From positions 310,001 through 374,000 of the forward strand of contig JADKHK010000003.1 in NCBI GenBank assembly GCA_016721845.1: DNA of 64,000 nucleotides, in the 5' to 3' direction. Under the pieces are notes generated by a model. It had not been told where the DNA came from and ran no database searches. It saw nothing but the letters and a program-made list of their open reading frames with translations. Made by a program: the position numbers and the translations under genes. The DNA is from Lysobacterales bacterium (lineage in GTDB: Bacteria; Pseudomonadota; Gammaproteobacteria; Xanthomonadales; Ahniellaceae). Shown here in pieces: positions 8,423 through 17,800 of this stretch. Within the stretch, counting starts at the first letter, position 1. Each line of letters opens with the position of its first letter.

Positions 8423-11065
8423 TCAGCGCGGCAGCAGGGCCGCGAGATCCAGGCCCGCGAGCCGCCGCGGTTCGCCCAGCCAATGACCTTGTGCGTATTC
8501 GGCACCGCATTGGCGCAGTGCGACCAGGGTCGCATAGGAATCGACATGCTCGCCGATCACGGCCAGCTTCATCGACTTCGCCAGATTCGCGATCGACTCG
8601 ACCATGGTGTGATCGAGCTCATTGTCGGCCATGCCCTCGACGAAGCTGCCTTCGATCTTCACAAAGTCGACCGGCAGGTGGCGCAGGTGCGTGAACGATG
8701 AAAACCCGGTACCGAAGTCGTCGAGGGCAAAGCGACAGCCGAGTTCGCGCAGCTGATTCATGAACCGACGCACGGTGTGCATCGACGTCATCTCGCTGGT
8801 CTCGGTGATCTCGAACACCAGCGTCCGCGCCGGCACATTGGCAGCACGGATGGCATTGGTGATCAGCGCCATCGATTCGGAATCGGCCAGGGTCTGGTTC
8901 GACAGGTTGATGTTGAACGCGATACGACCGAACAGATCGCGGCGGCTACCCAGTTCGGCCAGTGCGTGCTGCACCACCCACAGGTCGATCTTCGGCATCA
9001 TCCCGACACGTTCCGCCAGCGGCACGAACACGCCCGGCGAAACGTATTCGCCGCGCTTGTCGCGCATGCGCAGCAGCAGCTCGCACAAGATCTCGTGGCC
9101 CGGCGCACCGAGCCGCCAACCCTGCTGTTCGGTGATTTCAGATTCGTTCTGCGGCAGCGCCGCCAGCGGCACGATCGGCTGCACGTCGAATTCGAAGCGG
9201 TTTTCCTCGATCGCTTCGCGCAGCTTGGCGGTCCAGCCGGCTTCCAGTTCGCGCGCGATGCGGGTGTCATGTTCGCCGACCCAGATCTGGGTCTGGTCGC
9301 GACCGCGATGCTTGGCGGTCTTGCACGCGACGCGCGCGTGTTCGAGCACGTATTCGGCACTCGGCGTGTCGCGCGACACCACCGCAACGCCCAGCGATAC
9401 CGTGGCATGGCGACGATGCTGGTTGACCGTGTAGTAGCAGCTGTGTGCGAGCTCGCGGAAACTGTCCGCCAGCGAGAACAGATGGTCGAGCTGGGCGCCG
9501 GTCAGCAGCAGCGCGAGGCGATCGCCTTCGAGCCGCGCCAGCACGTCGCCTTCGCGCAGGCGCTTGCCCAAGGCTTCGGCGAAATCGGCGACCAGGCGAT
9601 CGCCGACTGCGGGACCGCCGGCATCGACGATGTGGGTGTAACGATCGACATCGAAATAGAGCAGCGCGCCGTAGCCGCCGTGCTCGCGTCGGCGCCCGAT
9701 GTCCTGTGCCAGCAACTGCGCGAAATGACGCCCGTTGAACAATCCGGTGAGCGGATCGTGGATCAACTCCCAGCGCAGGCGATCGGTATTGCGGCGCTCG
9801 CCGATGTCGCGGAACACGACCACCGACCCTTCGCGCCGACCGCCGAATTCGAGCGGCAGCACCGAGCACTCCACCGGCACCGCCTCGCGCTCGACATTCC
9901 AGAACACGGTCTCGATGCGCGCGACCGACTCGCCGCTGCGATACACCTGCAGCAAGGGCGAATCCTCGTCGCGCAGCGCGCGCCCTTGTTCATCGGAATG
10001 ATGGATGGCGTGCTGGGCATTCATGCCGAGCAGGGCCGACTCGTCGTCGTGGCCGAGCATGCGCAGCGCCGTCGGGTTCACGAAATTGATCACGCCCTGG
10101 GCATCGACGCCGAACACGCCATCGCCGACCGAACCGAGGATGCCGTCGAGGCGTTGGCGTTCGCTGCCGGCGTTCTTCTGCAGACGGATCTGTCGCGCCA
10201 GACCGCCCATGCGCGCGAGGAACAATTCCTTGGCCTCGTTCTTGAACGTGCATTCCACCGCACCGGCTTCGAGACAGCGCTTGATCACGTCTTCGCGGTA
10301 CGTACCGGTGATGATGGCGATGGTGCCGTTCGCGGTCGCCGGCAGCGCCTTCAGTCGCCGGCACAACTCGTCGCCGTTGCCGTCCGGCAGGAAGTAGTCG
10401 ACGATGAACAGGTCATAGTGTCCGGCGGCGGCCTTGTTGAAGGCTTCGGTGATGGTGCCGGCGGTGTCGCAGTCATAGCCGTTGCGGTCGAGCAGCTGCT
10501 TGTAGGCGAGCCGGATGCTGGCCGAGTCGTCGACGAACAGCACGCGTATGCCAAGCTTGTCGACCGGCGCCAGCGGCGTCGGAGACGCGCCGATCGCAGC
10601 GAGATCAACCGTCGGTGCCGGCAGCGAAATCGCGCTCTCGAGCTGCGGGCTGGCACTGTCGATCGATCGCGCGGCCACGGGCGCCGCTTGGGGCAGCAAC
10701 TGGCCGATCACCGTCGGGATACGCGAGAAATTCGACCACAGCAGGAACTGCGCGTCCGGCCGATCCGACACGAAGCTGTCAATGGCCGGGTTCTTTTCGT
10801 GGGCGAGCAGCAGCACCGCGGTCTTGCGCACGCGCGGATTGCGCAGGTAGATCAGCAGGTCCTCGAAGTCACGGCTCATGCGTGCCGGCGCGCCGAGAAT
10901 CAGCAAGCCATAGGGCTGGCCCATGTCGGTAGCGCGGCTGAGGTGGTCGAGCGTGTCGGCGTAACTGGAGAGTTCCGACCAGGAACCGGTCTGCGCCGCC
11001 TGCAGCGTGCGGGTCAGCAGATGATGCAATGTCGCCGAACGCTCGACGACCAGAATGCCTGTCAC
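8423..11065 (-). CDS. response regulator with PAS, degenerate GGDEF and EAL domains (c-di-GMP phosphodiesterase)
   Basis: An 880-residue cytoplasmic signalling protein. Residues 1-125 resemble a receiver that has lost its acidic pocket. Residues 172-293 are a canonical receiver: D179/D180, phospho-acceptor D223 in IVDYFLPDG, T253 and K275. A PAS domain spans about 303-425. The GGDEF domain (430-595) is degenerate, with LEGDR (512-516) in place of the catalytic loop. The EAL domain (612-875) keeps its metal/substrate residues: CELLLR 661-666, NINLSN 718-723, EITE 752-755, DDFGTG 782-787, K803, E839 and the Gln of YAQG. It should hydrolyse c-di-GMP, with the dead GGDEF as a possible GTP sensor. 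It precedes the ABC permease by two bases; a functional link is unproven. Confidence 0.9.
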   Translation of the reverse strand: MTGILVVERSATLHHLLTRTLQAAQTGSWSELSSYADTLDHLSRATDMGQPYGLLILGAPARMSRDFEDLLIYLRNPRVRKTAVLLLAHEKNPAIDSFVSDRPDAQFLLWSNFSRIPTVIGQLLPQAAPVAARSIDSASPQLESAISLPAPTVDLAAIGASPTPLAPVDKLGIRVLFVDDSASIRLAYKQLLDRNGYDCDTAGTITEAFNKAAAGHYDLFIVDYFLPDGNGDELCRRLKALPATANGTIAIITGTYREDVIKRCLEAGAVECTFKNEAKELFLARMGGLARQIRLQKNAGSERQRLDGILGSVGDGVFGVDAQGVINFVNPTALRMLGHDDESALLGMNAQHAIHHSDEQGRALRDEDSPLLQVYRSGESVARIETVFWNVEREAVPVECSVLPLEFGGRREGSVVVFRDIGERRNTDRLRWELIHDPLTGLFNGRHFAQLLAQDIGRRREHGGYGALLYFDVDRYTHIVDAGGPAVGDRLVADFAEALGKRLREGDVLARLEGDRLALLLTGAQLDHLFSLADSFRELAHSCYYTVNQHRRHATVSLGVAVVSRDTPSAEYVLEHARVACKTAKHRGRDQTQIWVGEHDTRIARELEAGWTAKLREAIEENRFEFDVQPIVPLAALPQNESEITEQQGWRLGAPGHEILCELLLRMRDKRGEYVSPGVFVPLAERVGMMPKIDLWVVQHALAELGSRRDLFGRIAFNINLSNQTLADSESMALITNAIRAANVPARTLVFEITETSEMTSMHTVRRFMNQLRELGCRFALDDFGTGFSSFTHLRHLPVDFVKIEGSFVEGMADNELDHTMVESIANLAKSMKLAVIGEHVDSYATLVALRQCGAEYAQGHWLGEPRRLAGLDLAALLPR

Positions 11066-11161
11066 ACGACTCTCCCCGATTCGGTTCCGGCGCCGCCGCG
11101 ATCAGCAGGCGGGCCCGGCATTCTGGCGAGGCGGTGCCGCTTTCGGCAAGCGCAGTCGCTC

Positions 11162-11770
11162 TCAGTTCGCGAACAGGCCGGCCCCGGCCGGTCGCGCCTT
11201 CAAGCGCGCATGATAGGCGGCCAGTCCTGGAAACTCGGCGAAGTTCACGTCGCACCGACGCTGCAATTCCAGCCCGTGCCCGAACAGGATGTCGGCGATG
11301 GTGAAGCGCCCGCAGACCCAATCGCGGTCGAGCATGCGCCGATCCAGTGTCGCCAGATGGGTCATCAGGCGCTGGGTCGAGGCTTCCAGCATCGCCGGGT
11401 CGGGCTGGAACATCTTGTAGACCATCAACGGATAGGTTGCGGCGTCCATCGTGCTGGCGGCAAAGAAGTACCAGCTCAGGAATTCGGCGCGACCGGCTTC
11501 ACCCTCGAAAATCGCGAGCCCGGCGTCGCGATGGGTTTCGGCCAGATGCAGGCAGATCGCGGCCGAATCGAACTGGGTGACGCCATCCTGCACGATCGCC
11601 GGAACCAGGCCGGTCGGGTTGACGGCCCGATAGGCCGCACCCTTGTGCTCGCCGGCGCGGGCATCGAGACGATGCTCCTTGATCGTGAGTCCAAGCTCGT
11701 TCGCCAGCCAGCGCACGCGTGAGCCGCGATCGAAATGGATGAAGCTGTACAGGTCGATCGACGCGCTCAT
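11162..11770 (-). CDS. glutathione S-transferase family protein
   Basis: A 202-residue soluble protein. An N-terminal thioredoxin-like domain (1-80) carries the conserved NPTGLVPAIV segment, with its cis-Pro loop, and the DSAAICLHLAE glutathione-binding stretch. A helical C-terminal domain includes the GRFTIADILFGHGL N-capping/hydrophobic-staple motif. It lacks an obvious catalytic Cys at the start of helix 1 (SFIHFDRGSR), so a Ser/Tyr-type mechanism is more likely. Substrate unknown. It is transcribed away from the neighbouring tail-collar-associated locus and is probably independent of it. Confidence 0.85.
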   Translation of the reverse strand: MSASIDLYSFIHFDRGSRVRWLANELGLTIKEHRLDARAGEHKGAAYRAVNPTGLVPAIVQDGVTQFDSAAICLHLAETHRDAGLAIFEGEAGRAEFLSWYFFAASTMDAATYPLMVYKMFQPDPAMLEASTQRLMTHLATLDRRMLDRDWVCGRFTIADILFGHGLELQRRCDVNFAEFPGLAAYHARLKARPAGAGLFAN

Positions 11771-11859
11771 GGGGATCTCCGTCTCTGCGGCGAGATTAGC
11801 GCAGAGGCTTGACCGCAGGCAGCCCGAAGCGCGAGGCTGCGCGCCCGATTGGAGGCTGC

Positions 11860-12144
11860 ATGCTCGATCTCGCCACGCTCACGCCCGAACAGTTCGACCC
11901 GCTGGTCGGTCAGCGATTTGCCGTGAACGGAACGGCGGACGTGCTGGCGTTGCTGGACGTGGCGCGCCTGAAGTCGCCGTCCCCGCGCACGCAGCCGTTC
12001 GCGCTGATCTTCACGTCGCACACGCACCGGCTGGCACAGGCGACGTTCCGGCTGGCGCACCCCGCACTCGGCGAGATCGACGTGTTCCTGGTGCCCTTGC
12101 AGCCCGACGCACGCGGTCCGCTCTACGAGGCGGTGTTCAACTGA
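11860..12144 (+). CDS. DUF6916 family small protein
   Basis: A 94-residue protein with an all-beta pattern: FDPLVGQRFAV, FALIFTSHT, a RLAHPALGEIDVFLVP strand pair and the ending YEAVFN. This matches DUF6916, proteins of unknown function that I recall being encoded near tail-collar/MdpB-type genes. ATG 11860 has GGAGG at 11851-11855; an in-frame ATG at 11809 lacks a ribosome site. It converges on the GNAT gene and overlaps it by 8 bases. Its placement suggests a partner or chaperone role for the collar proteins encoded just beyond, but that is inference. Confidence 0.7.
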   Translation: MLDLATLTPEQFDPLVGQRFAVNGTADVLALLDVARLKSPSPRTQPFALIFTSHTHRLAQATFRLAHPALGEIDVFLVPLQPDARGPLYEAVFN

Positions 12145-12673
12145 GCGGTGGTGTCCAGCCGAGAAAGTGGTAGACGCCTTTGTCTTCGCGCAGTTCGAAA
12201 CCGAGTCGGGCATACAGCCGCTGTGCCGGGTTGTTCGGTTCGACGTGCAGGGTGATGCTGCGGCCTTGTTCCTGCGCCACCTGCATCAGGGCCCGCAGCA
12301 TGCGCTCGCCGTCGCCGCGCCCTCGCCATTCGGCCAGCAGCGCGATGTCCATCAGCCGGAATTCGCTTGGCGACGCGTACAGGTAGAAGCGGCCCACCGG
12401 TACCTGGTCGCGCTCGATCACGCATAGCGCCGCGCCCGGATAGTTGCGCCGATAATGGTCGGCCTGCAGCCGCGACTGCTCGCGCAGGAAGGCGCGCTTG
12501 GCCTCGTCCGGCCACGGCACCGGCGCCAGCTCATCCCAGCGGATCGCGGTGTACAAGGCGTCGACGAAGGGCTGGTCGGCCTCGACCTCGTCGCGCAGGC
12601 ACCATCGACCGGCCTGCCGATTCAGTGCAGCCACGATCTGCTCGATCGCAGACCGCAGGTCCGAAGCCTTCAC
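12137..12673 (-). CDS. GNAT family N-acetyltransferase
   Basis: A 178-residue protein with the GNAT core. Strand beta4 is FRLMDIALLAEW, followed by the acetyl-CoA pyrophosphate loop RGRGDGERML (motif A) and the C-terminal NNPAQRLYARLGFEL (motif B, NxxAxxLYxxxGF). The start is a GTG at 12673-12671 overlapping the TGA of the upstream Tat-signal gene, so translation is coupled. It is the last gene of the tail-collar operon. Possible targets are the co-encoded surface proteins or a small molecule; nothing in the sequence decides. Confidence 0.85.
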   Translation of the reverse strand: MKASDLRSAIEQIVAALNRQAGRWCLRDEVEADQPFVDALYTAIRWDELAPVPWPDEAKRAFLREQSRLQADHYRRNYPGAALCVIERDQVPVGRFYLYASPSEFRLMDIALLAEWRGRGDGERMLRALMQVAQEQGRSITLHVEPNNPAQRLYARLGFELREDKGVYHFLGWTPPLS

Positions 12674-13176
12674 GCGGCAACAGGACTCACGTCGAGGTCG
12701 ACGGCGGCGAGGTCGTGGCCATCGCGATGCACGGACAGTTGATATCGACCGGCACCCAGCCCGGACGAGAATGCGCCCTGGACCATGCAGCCGGCCGCCA
12801 CGAGGCAGTCATCCAGTGCGCGGCCGTGGACCAGCTCGAAGCCGAGCAAGCGTCGGGTGTCGGCATGGAAGCGCAATCCCTGGCTGGCGCCACCCCGACC
12901 AAAACTCGCCAGGTCGAACGCCTGGACACCGGAATCGGTCGCAAACCAGGCACGCACGCGCAGCGGCTCGTCGGCCGCCGCCAATTGGCGCGGCGACACG
13001 CGCACCTTCAGCGACGCGGCAGAGGAGGACGCATCGCCAATCTCGAGTTGTTGGAACTTGAGTCCGATCTTCCCGGTCGACCCGTCTTCGGACGCAAGCA
13101 CGTCCTTGATCGGCGCGAACAGGCTGGCGCAGGCGCCCACGCAAACGGCATTTCTCAGGAATGATCGACGTTGCAT
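12670..13176 (-). CDS. twin-arginine-signal protein of the tail-collar locus, unknown function
   Basis: A 168-residue protein beginning MQRRSFLRNA followed by a moderately hydrophobic stretch, the classical Tat motif RRxFLR. It is predicted to be exported folded, possibly after cofactor binding. The mature part is beta-rich (LKFQQLEIGD, ASLKVRVSPRQL, ADEPLRVRAWFATD, GRYQLSVHRDG) with several Cys residues, and resembles no family I can name. It sits ten bases after a tail-collar gene and overlaps the GNAT start, so it is an integral member of the operon. Confidence 0.7.
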   Translation of the reverse strand: MQRRSFLRNAVCVGACASLFAPIKDVLASEDGSTGKIGLKFQQLEIGDASSSAASLKVRVSPRQLAAADEPLRVRAWFATDSGVQAFDLASFGRGGASQGLRFHADTRRLLGFELVHGRALDDCLVAAGCMVQGAFSSGLGAGRYQLSVHRDGHDLAAVDLDVSPVAA

Positions 13177-13186
13177 GGAACTGTCC

Positions 13187-13708
13187 TCAGGTGCGCGGCG
13201 GAAACACGCCTTGCAGCGCGATGCAGAAGTAGAAGGTCAGGTACGGCATCATGTTGTTGTGCGGCTGGTCGCCGCCGGCGGGAGCGATCGTGCTCGTCGA
13301 CATCGGGACGAGCGTCGCACCCGCGGGCGCGAGATAGGGCAAGGTCCCGATCACGCGTGCCGGCGAGAACCCTGCCGGCGTCTGCGCATCCGCAGGTGCG
13401 CCGCTCGCGTTCACCGAGTGGATGTGTGCCGGCATCTCGCTCTCGAGGAGCGTAACGGTCTCCGAACCCCCGGTTTCGCCGAGATCGTGCAAGGACAAGC
13501 CTGGCCCTTGCCCCGGGTGCATTGGCGCCCGACCTTGCAAATCCGGGAGCGCGAAGTTGCTCTTGCCATTGCCACCGTACGTGGTGCCCAGAAGCGAGAA
13601 CAACGCGGTGTTCTGAGACAAGGGCAGCAGCTGCCCATCGCACCAAGCCCAACCTCGTGGCGCAAAGTTGAAGGGGAAAATCCTGATTTCTGCGACAAAC
13701 GGATCCAT
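13187..13708 (-). CDS. phage tail-collar domain protein (MdpB-like), paralogue 1
   Basis: A 173-residue protein. The collar core is EIRIFPFNFAPRGW, WCDGQLLPLSQNTALFSLLG, TTYGGNGKSNFALPDLQGR. A low-complexity middle and a conserved tail GGDQPHNNMMPYL...GVFPPRT follow. The fold is known from short-tail-fibre receptor tips, where it trimerises. Free-standing bacterial versions are called MdpB or microcystin-dependent proteins. No prophage genes surround it. It is the third and last of three tandem collar genes, separated by about 10-base gaps. No signal peptide is visible, so any export would need another route. Confidence 0.85.
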   Translation of the reverse strand: MDPFVAEIRIFPFNFAPRGWAWCDGQLLPLSQNTALFSLLGTTYGGNGKSNFALPDLQGRAPMHPGQGPGLSLHDLGETGGSETVTLLESEMPAHIHSVNASGAPADAQTPAGFSPARVIGTLPYLAPAGATLVPMSTSTIAPAGGDQPHNNMMPYLTFYFCIALQGVFPPRT

Positions 13709-13718
13709 GTCCGATTCC

Positions 13719-14222
13719 TCAGGTTGGGCTCGGGAAAATGCCGAACAGCGAGATGATGAAGTTCACGCACAGGTAGGGCTGGAAGTTCGTGTGCGGCTGG
13801 CTTCCGCCTACGGACGACAGCGACTGTGCCGCCATTGCGATGGCACCAGGGGTCGACTGGTAGGGATCGAAGGTCGTGGCCTGGGCAACGACATTGCCTT
13901 GCGGATTCGTGTCCGTCGCGGGCGACTGGGTGCCGAGATAGGGGTGAGAATGGGCCGGAATCTGGTTGATGGTCAGGGTGATTTCTTCGGCGCCGCCGGT
14001 TTCGGCCAGGGTAAAGCTGTTGCCTTGGTGGATCGGGATACGTCCACGCAAATCCGGCAGTGCGAAGGTCGATTGGCCATCCCCGCCATAGGTCGTGCCG
14101 ATCAACTGGAACAGCGTCTCGTTTTCGCTGATCGGCAGCAACTGGCCTTCGCAAAACATCCATCCGGCGGGGGCGAAGTTGCCCGCGAACATGCGGATCT
14201 CGCCGACATAGGGTTGGGCCAT
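13719..14222 (-). CDS. phage tail-collar domain protein (MdpB-like), paralogue 2
   Basis: A 167-residue protein homologous along its whole length to its two neighbours: EIRMFAGNFAPAGW, FCEGQLLPISENETLFQLIG, TTYGGDGQSTFALPDLRGR and the ending GGSQPHTNFQPYL...GIFPSPT. The central part differs between the three, as expected if the middle is the variable binding surface and the ends are the trimerisation scaffold. The gene is ten bases upstream of paralogue 1 and twelve after paralogue 3. The trio may form a heteromeric tip; that is inference. Confidence 0.85.
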   Translation of the reverse strand: MAQPYVGEIRMFAGNFAPAGWMFCEGQLLPISENETLFQLIGTTYGGDGQSTFALPDLRGRIPIHQGNSFTLAETGGAEEITLTINQIPAHSHPYLGTQSPATDTNPQGNVVAQATTFDPYQSTPGAIAMAAQSLSSVGGSQPHTNFQPYLCVNFIISLFGIFPSPT

Positions 14223-14234
14223 GATCGATATTCC

Positions 14235-14747
14235 TCAGGTCGGCGACGGGAAGATGCCCTGCAGGGCGATGCAGAACGACAGGGTCAGGTATGGCTGCAT
14301 GTTCAGATGCGCCTGGGAGCCGCCGATATTCGTGACCGTCGACGCAGCGAGGGCCGTCAGGTTGGTATCCGCAGCGTGGTACAGCGGCAATGTCGTTTTC
14401 GCGAACAGGTTGCCTACTGGTACAGCCGGCGAGGCTGCACCGGCCTGCTGGGCGGCATAGGCCACATGGGTGTGCTGGGGCAATTCGGCGATGCTGAGCG
14501 TATGCGCCTGTTCGCCACCTCGCTCACCCAAGGTGTGGCCGCTGCCGACGTGAATCGGCGTGCGCCCACGCAGGTCCGGCAAGGCGAAATTCACGCGCCC
14601 GTCGCCGCCGAAGGTCGTGCCGAGCAATGAGAACAACGCCTGGTTCTGGTTGATTGGCAAGAGTTGCCCATCACTCAACGCCCAGCCTCTGGGGGGAAAA
14701 CCGAAACTCATCAAGCGAATTTCGGAAAGGAACGGCTCAGCCATCAC
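14235..14747 (-). CDS. phage tail-collar domain protein (MdpB-like), paralogue 3
   Basis: A 170-residue collar protein (169 if the second of two consecutive ATG codons is used). Motifs: EIRLMSFGFPPRGW, LSDGQLLPINQNQALFSLLG, TTFGGDGRVNFALPDLRGR, with the tail GGSQAHLNMQPYL...GIFPSPT. It lacks the Cys before the GQLLP motif that the other two have. It is the first collar gene after the giant surface-protein gene, 61 bases downstream, and probably belongs to the same transcript. Confidence 0.85.
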   Translation of the reverse strand: MMAEPFLSEIRLMSFGFPPRGWALSDGQLLPINQNQALFSLLGTTFGGDGRVNFALPDLRGRTPIHVGSGHTLGERGGEQAHTLSIAELPQHTHVAYAAQQAGAASPAVPVGNLFAKTTLPLYHAADTNLTALAASTVTNIGGSQAHLNMQPYLTLSFCIALQGIFPSPT

Positions 14748-14808
14748 ACACTCCCTTGGGTCGAGGCGACGCCGCCGCCCGATTCACAGTTGAATAGACA
14801 GAGGCCGC

Positions 14809-17800
14809 TCACGGTGGCACCACGATCGGACCGGGAATCACAGTGCACGCGGCCGATGCCGACGTGCTCGAGCTCGCCGGATTGTTCGCGATAAGTTCGG
14901 CATTGGCGGTTGCTGCGCCCGTCGGCACGCGATCGACCAGTTGGCAAGTCGATGTCGCGCCGGTGCGTACCAAGGCCAGACAGACACCGGTCAGGTCGAA
15001 TGCGCAGCCTCCCGAGGGCACCGCCACGGTGTTGGTCGCAATGTCGGCGCGCAGGGTGTTGCAGGTGGCCGCGCAGTTGGACTGGACGATGATGCCAGAC
15101 AGGGGGAGGTCTGCAGGTTGCGCGTCGGTGTTCACATTGTTGCTGGTGACGGTGGCGTCCATCGGCCCGGTACCGTTGCGATTCACGATCTCGATCCCTC
15201 GACCTTGACGGGTTTCCCGAATCGTCGAACCGGTGACGATGTAGCGCTTCGTGCCATTGTCGTTGCCGACAACACGAATGCCGTTGCCAATCGGCGAACC
15301 CGAGCCGGTGACGCCGGCCGTACCGATCGTGTTGTTCGCGATGCGCCCTTGCACCGTCCCGGTGCTCGGAATGCCCTGGTTCGAGTTGAGCGCATGACTG
15401 CCGGATGCACGATTCGTCGTGACGATGTTGTTCGATGCGGTAAAGGTCACGTTCGCCGCCTGGATCAACGAAACGTCGACGGCCAGGATGTTGTTGGTGA
15501 ACGTATTGCCGCTGATCGTCAGGCTGGGCATCGACGTCGTGTTGTTTGCAGCGACCTGCACACCGATGGACTGCGCACTGATGAACTGATTCGACGCGAT
15601 GTTGATGCTGGTGAAGGTGGGCGCTCCGGTCAGGCCTTCGATCAGTAGGGCATGGTTGCCGGTCGCCGCATTGTTGGCATTGAACGTATTGTTCGTGATT
15701 GCCAGCGAGGAAACCGTCGTGCTCGTGTTCTGAAGGTAGACGTGGTTGTGCGCCGAGCCGGTGAAGGTGTTGCTCGTCAACGATGCCGCACCGCTCAACT
15801 GAGTCAACTCCAGACCTTCATCGGTCGTCGAATTGCCGTTGTTGACCAAGCTCAGGCCCGTCAAGGTCAGGCCATTCACCGACGCGCCGTTGATGCCGTC
15901 GTCGGCGCTGCCGGACACCACCATGGAGCTCAGGCTCACCGGGCCAGTCGAGTTCAGCAGAATGCCGGTCGCCGTGCTGTTCTGCACGGTGCCGCCGGTT
16001 CCAGCCGCGCCAGTTCCGGTGACGGTCAGGCCACCCGCACCCGTGGTGTTCAGCACGATGCCGTTGGTTGCACCGTTGGCGGCAATACTCCGGAACGTCA
16101 AGCCACCCGCACCGATCGTGGTGTTGGCGACATTCAATGCCGTCGCGGTCGTCGTCGCCAGCGTGTTCGTCGCGCCGGTCACACTGACCGTGCCACCGCC
16201 CGTCGCGGCAAACGCGGCGTTCGTGCCGGTGCTTGCGGTCAGGCCACCGGTGAAATTGATGGTCGCGCCGCCGTTGTTGGTCAGCGAGATGCCGGTGCCG
16301 GTTTCGGCGACGGCGCCCGAGAACAGGACGGTATCGCTGGCCCGCGTATTCACGTCGACCGCGCGTCCCGAGCTGTTCGTGATCGGGAGGGCGAGCGTGA
16401 TGTTGCCGGTGCCGCCGCTGATGTTCACTGCGGTTCCGGAGGCCGCTCCCGGATCGGTGATCTGGCCACCGCTGGCTGACAGCGCCGTGCCCGCAAGCGC
16501 GCCGAAGGCATTGACCAGCGACACGCCATTGGTCGTCGAATTGGTGCTGCGCAGGAAGTTGAGTGGCAACGAGATCGAGGCGTTGTTGATCGATACCGCC
16601 GGACCGGTGCTGGTGTCGACGGTCGCGACCCCTGCAGGCACCGAGATGCGGAAACCGGTGCCGGCCGCCGCGTTGAGTGCGCCCGTGGAGGTGACGCCAA
16701 GACCGGTACCGGCACCATTGAAGATGTCGAGATCGGTGAACGCGAGTTCGCCGACAACCGTCGTGAGCAGCAGGCCACCCGTGCCAACACCATCACCGCT
16801 GACACCGATGGTCGTCGTGCCGCCAGGTACCGCCACAATCGGATTGCCGGCGACCGTGTCGAAGGTCGCGCCGGTGACCACGATGCCGTTGGCGAGCGCC
16901 GCGCCGGTGACCACGTTGTCGTCGAACGCAGTGATTGTCAGCGTGCCGGCGGTGCGCACGATATCGATCGCGTTGCCGGTCGTTGCCTGCAACTGGTTGT
17001 CGTGGAGCAGCAAAGTCAGCGCATTGGCACCGGTGCCGTTGGCATTGATGTCGATGCCCTCGGCGCCCGCGTCGATGACGATGTTGTTGCGGATATCGAG
17101 CGTGCCCGTGCCGACGAACGCGACATTGGTGGTGACGTCGATGGCATTCGAGGCGCCGCCCGGCGGGTCGATACGGAATCCACCGATGACCGCGGGAATG
17201 ACATCGGTCGCCGCCACGACATTGCTGCCGGCGCCAGAGTTTCCGATCAACGGACGACACGGTGCGCCGCCGCAAGCAGTGGCCGTCGGGACCGGCACCA
17301 GTACCGTAGGTGCGCCATTGGCATTCAGATTGACCGGCAGCGACAGCCCTTCGAATTCGCCAAGCAAGGACTGGCCGTTCTTGAGCACGATGCCGGCGTT
17401 CTGGCCATTGGTCGTGCCGGTGCCGAAGTAGACGAAGATCGTGTCGTTCGCGACCGAGGCCGTCTGCGCCTCGACCAGCGTGTCGAACGGCGTCGCCGAG
17501 GTTCCGTTCCCACCTGCAGCCGAGTCGTTCTTGACGTACCAGACGCGGTTGAAGCGGGTCAGCGTAACGGTCGCCGGGGCCGAACTGGCCGGGCTCGGTG
17601 TGCCGTTGTCGGTGACGATGTAGGTGAACGATTCAGTCGCACCGGCATCACCTGCGGCTGGCACGAAGCTGAAGCTGCCGTTGGCGTTCATGGCGACGGT
17701 GCCGACGGCGGCATCGGTGCAAGTCAGTGGCGCGACGTTGTCGGTGCAGGCACCGACCGTGATCGAACTGACGGTGATTGCGTTGCCCTCGACCGGATCA

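Noticed and set aside
8777..11722. 981-codon plus-strand open frame
   Set aside because: Antisense shadow of the EAL protein and the GST gene; composition (Gln, Arg, His, Asp) is non-protein-like and it runs across two real genes.
12785..13756. Plus-strand open frame of 323 codons opposite the Tat-signal and collar genes
   Set aside because: It is antisense to two well-supported genes and shows Ser/Arg/Pro-biased shadow composition with no recognisable domain.
13187..14747. Prophage remnant suggested by three tail-collar genes
   Set aside because: No other phage structural, replication, lysis or integration gene lies within 10 kb on either side, and no attachment-site repeats were seen. Free-standing MdpB-type genes fit better.
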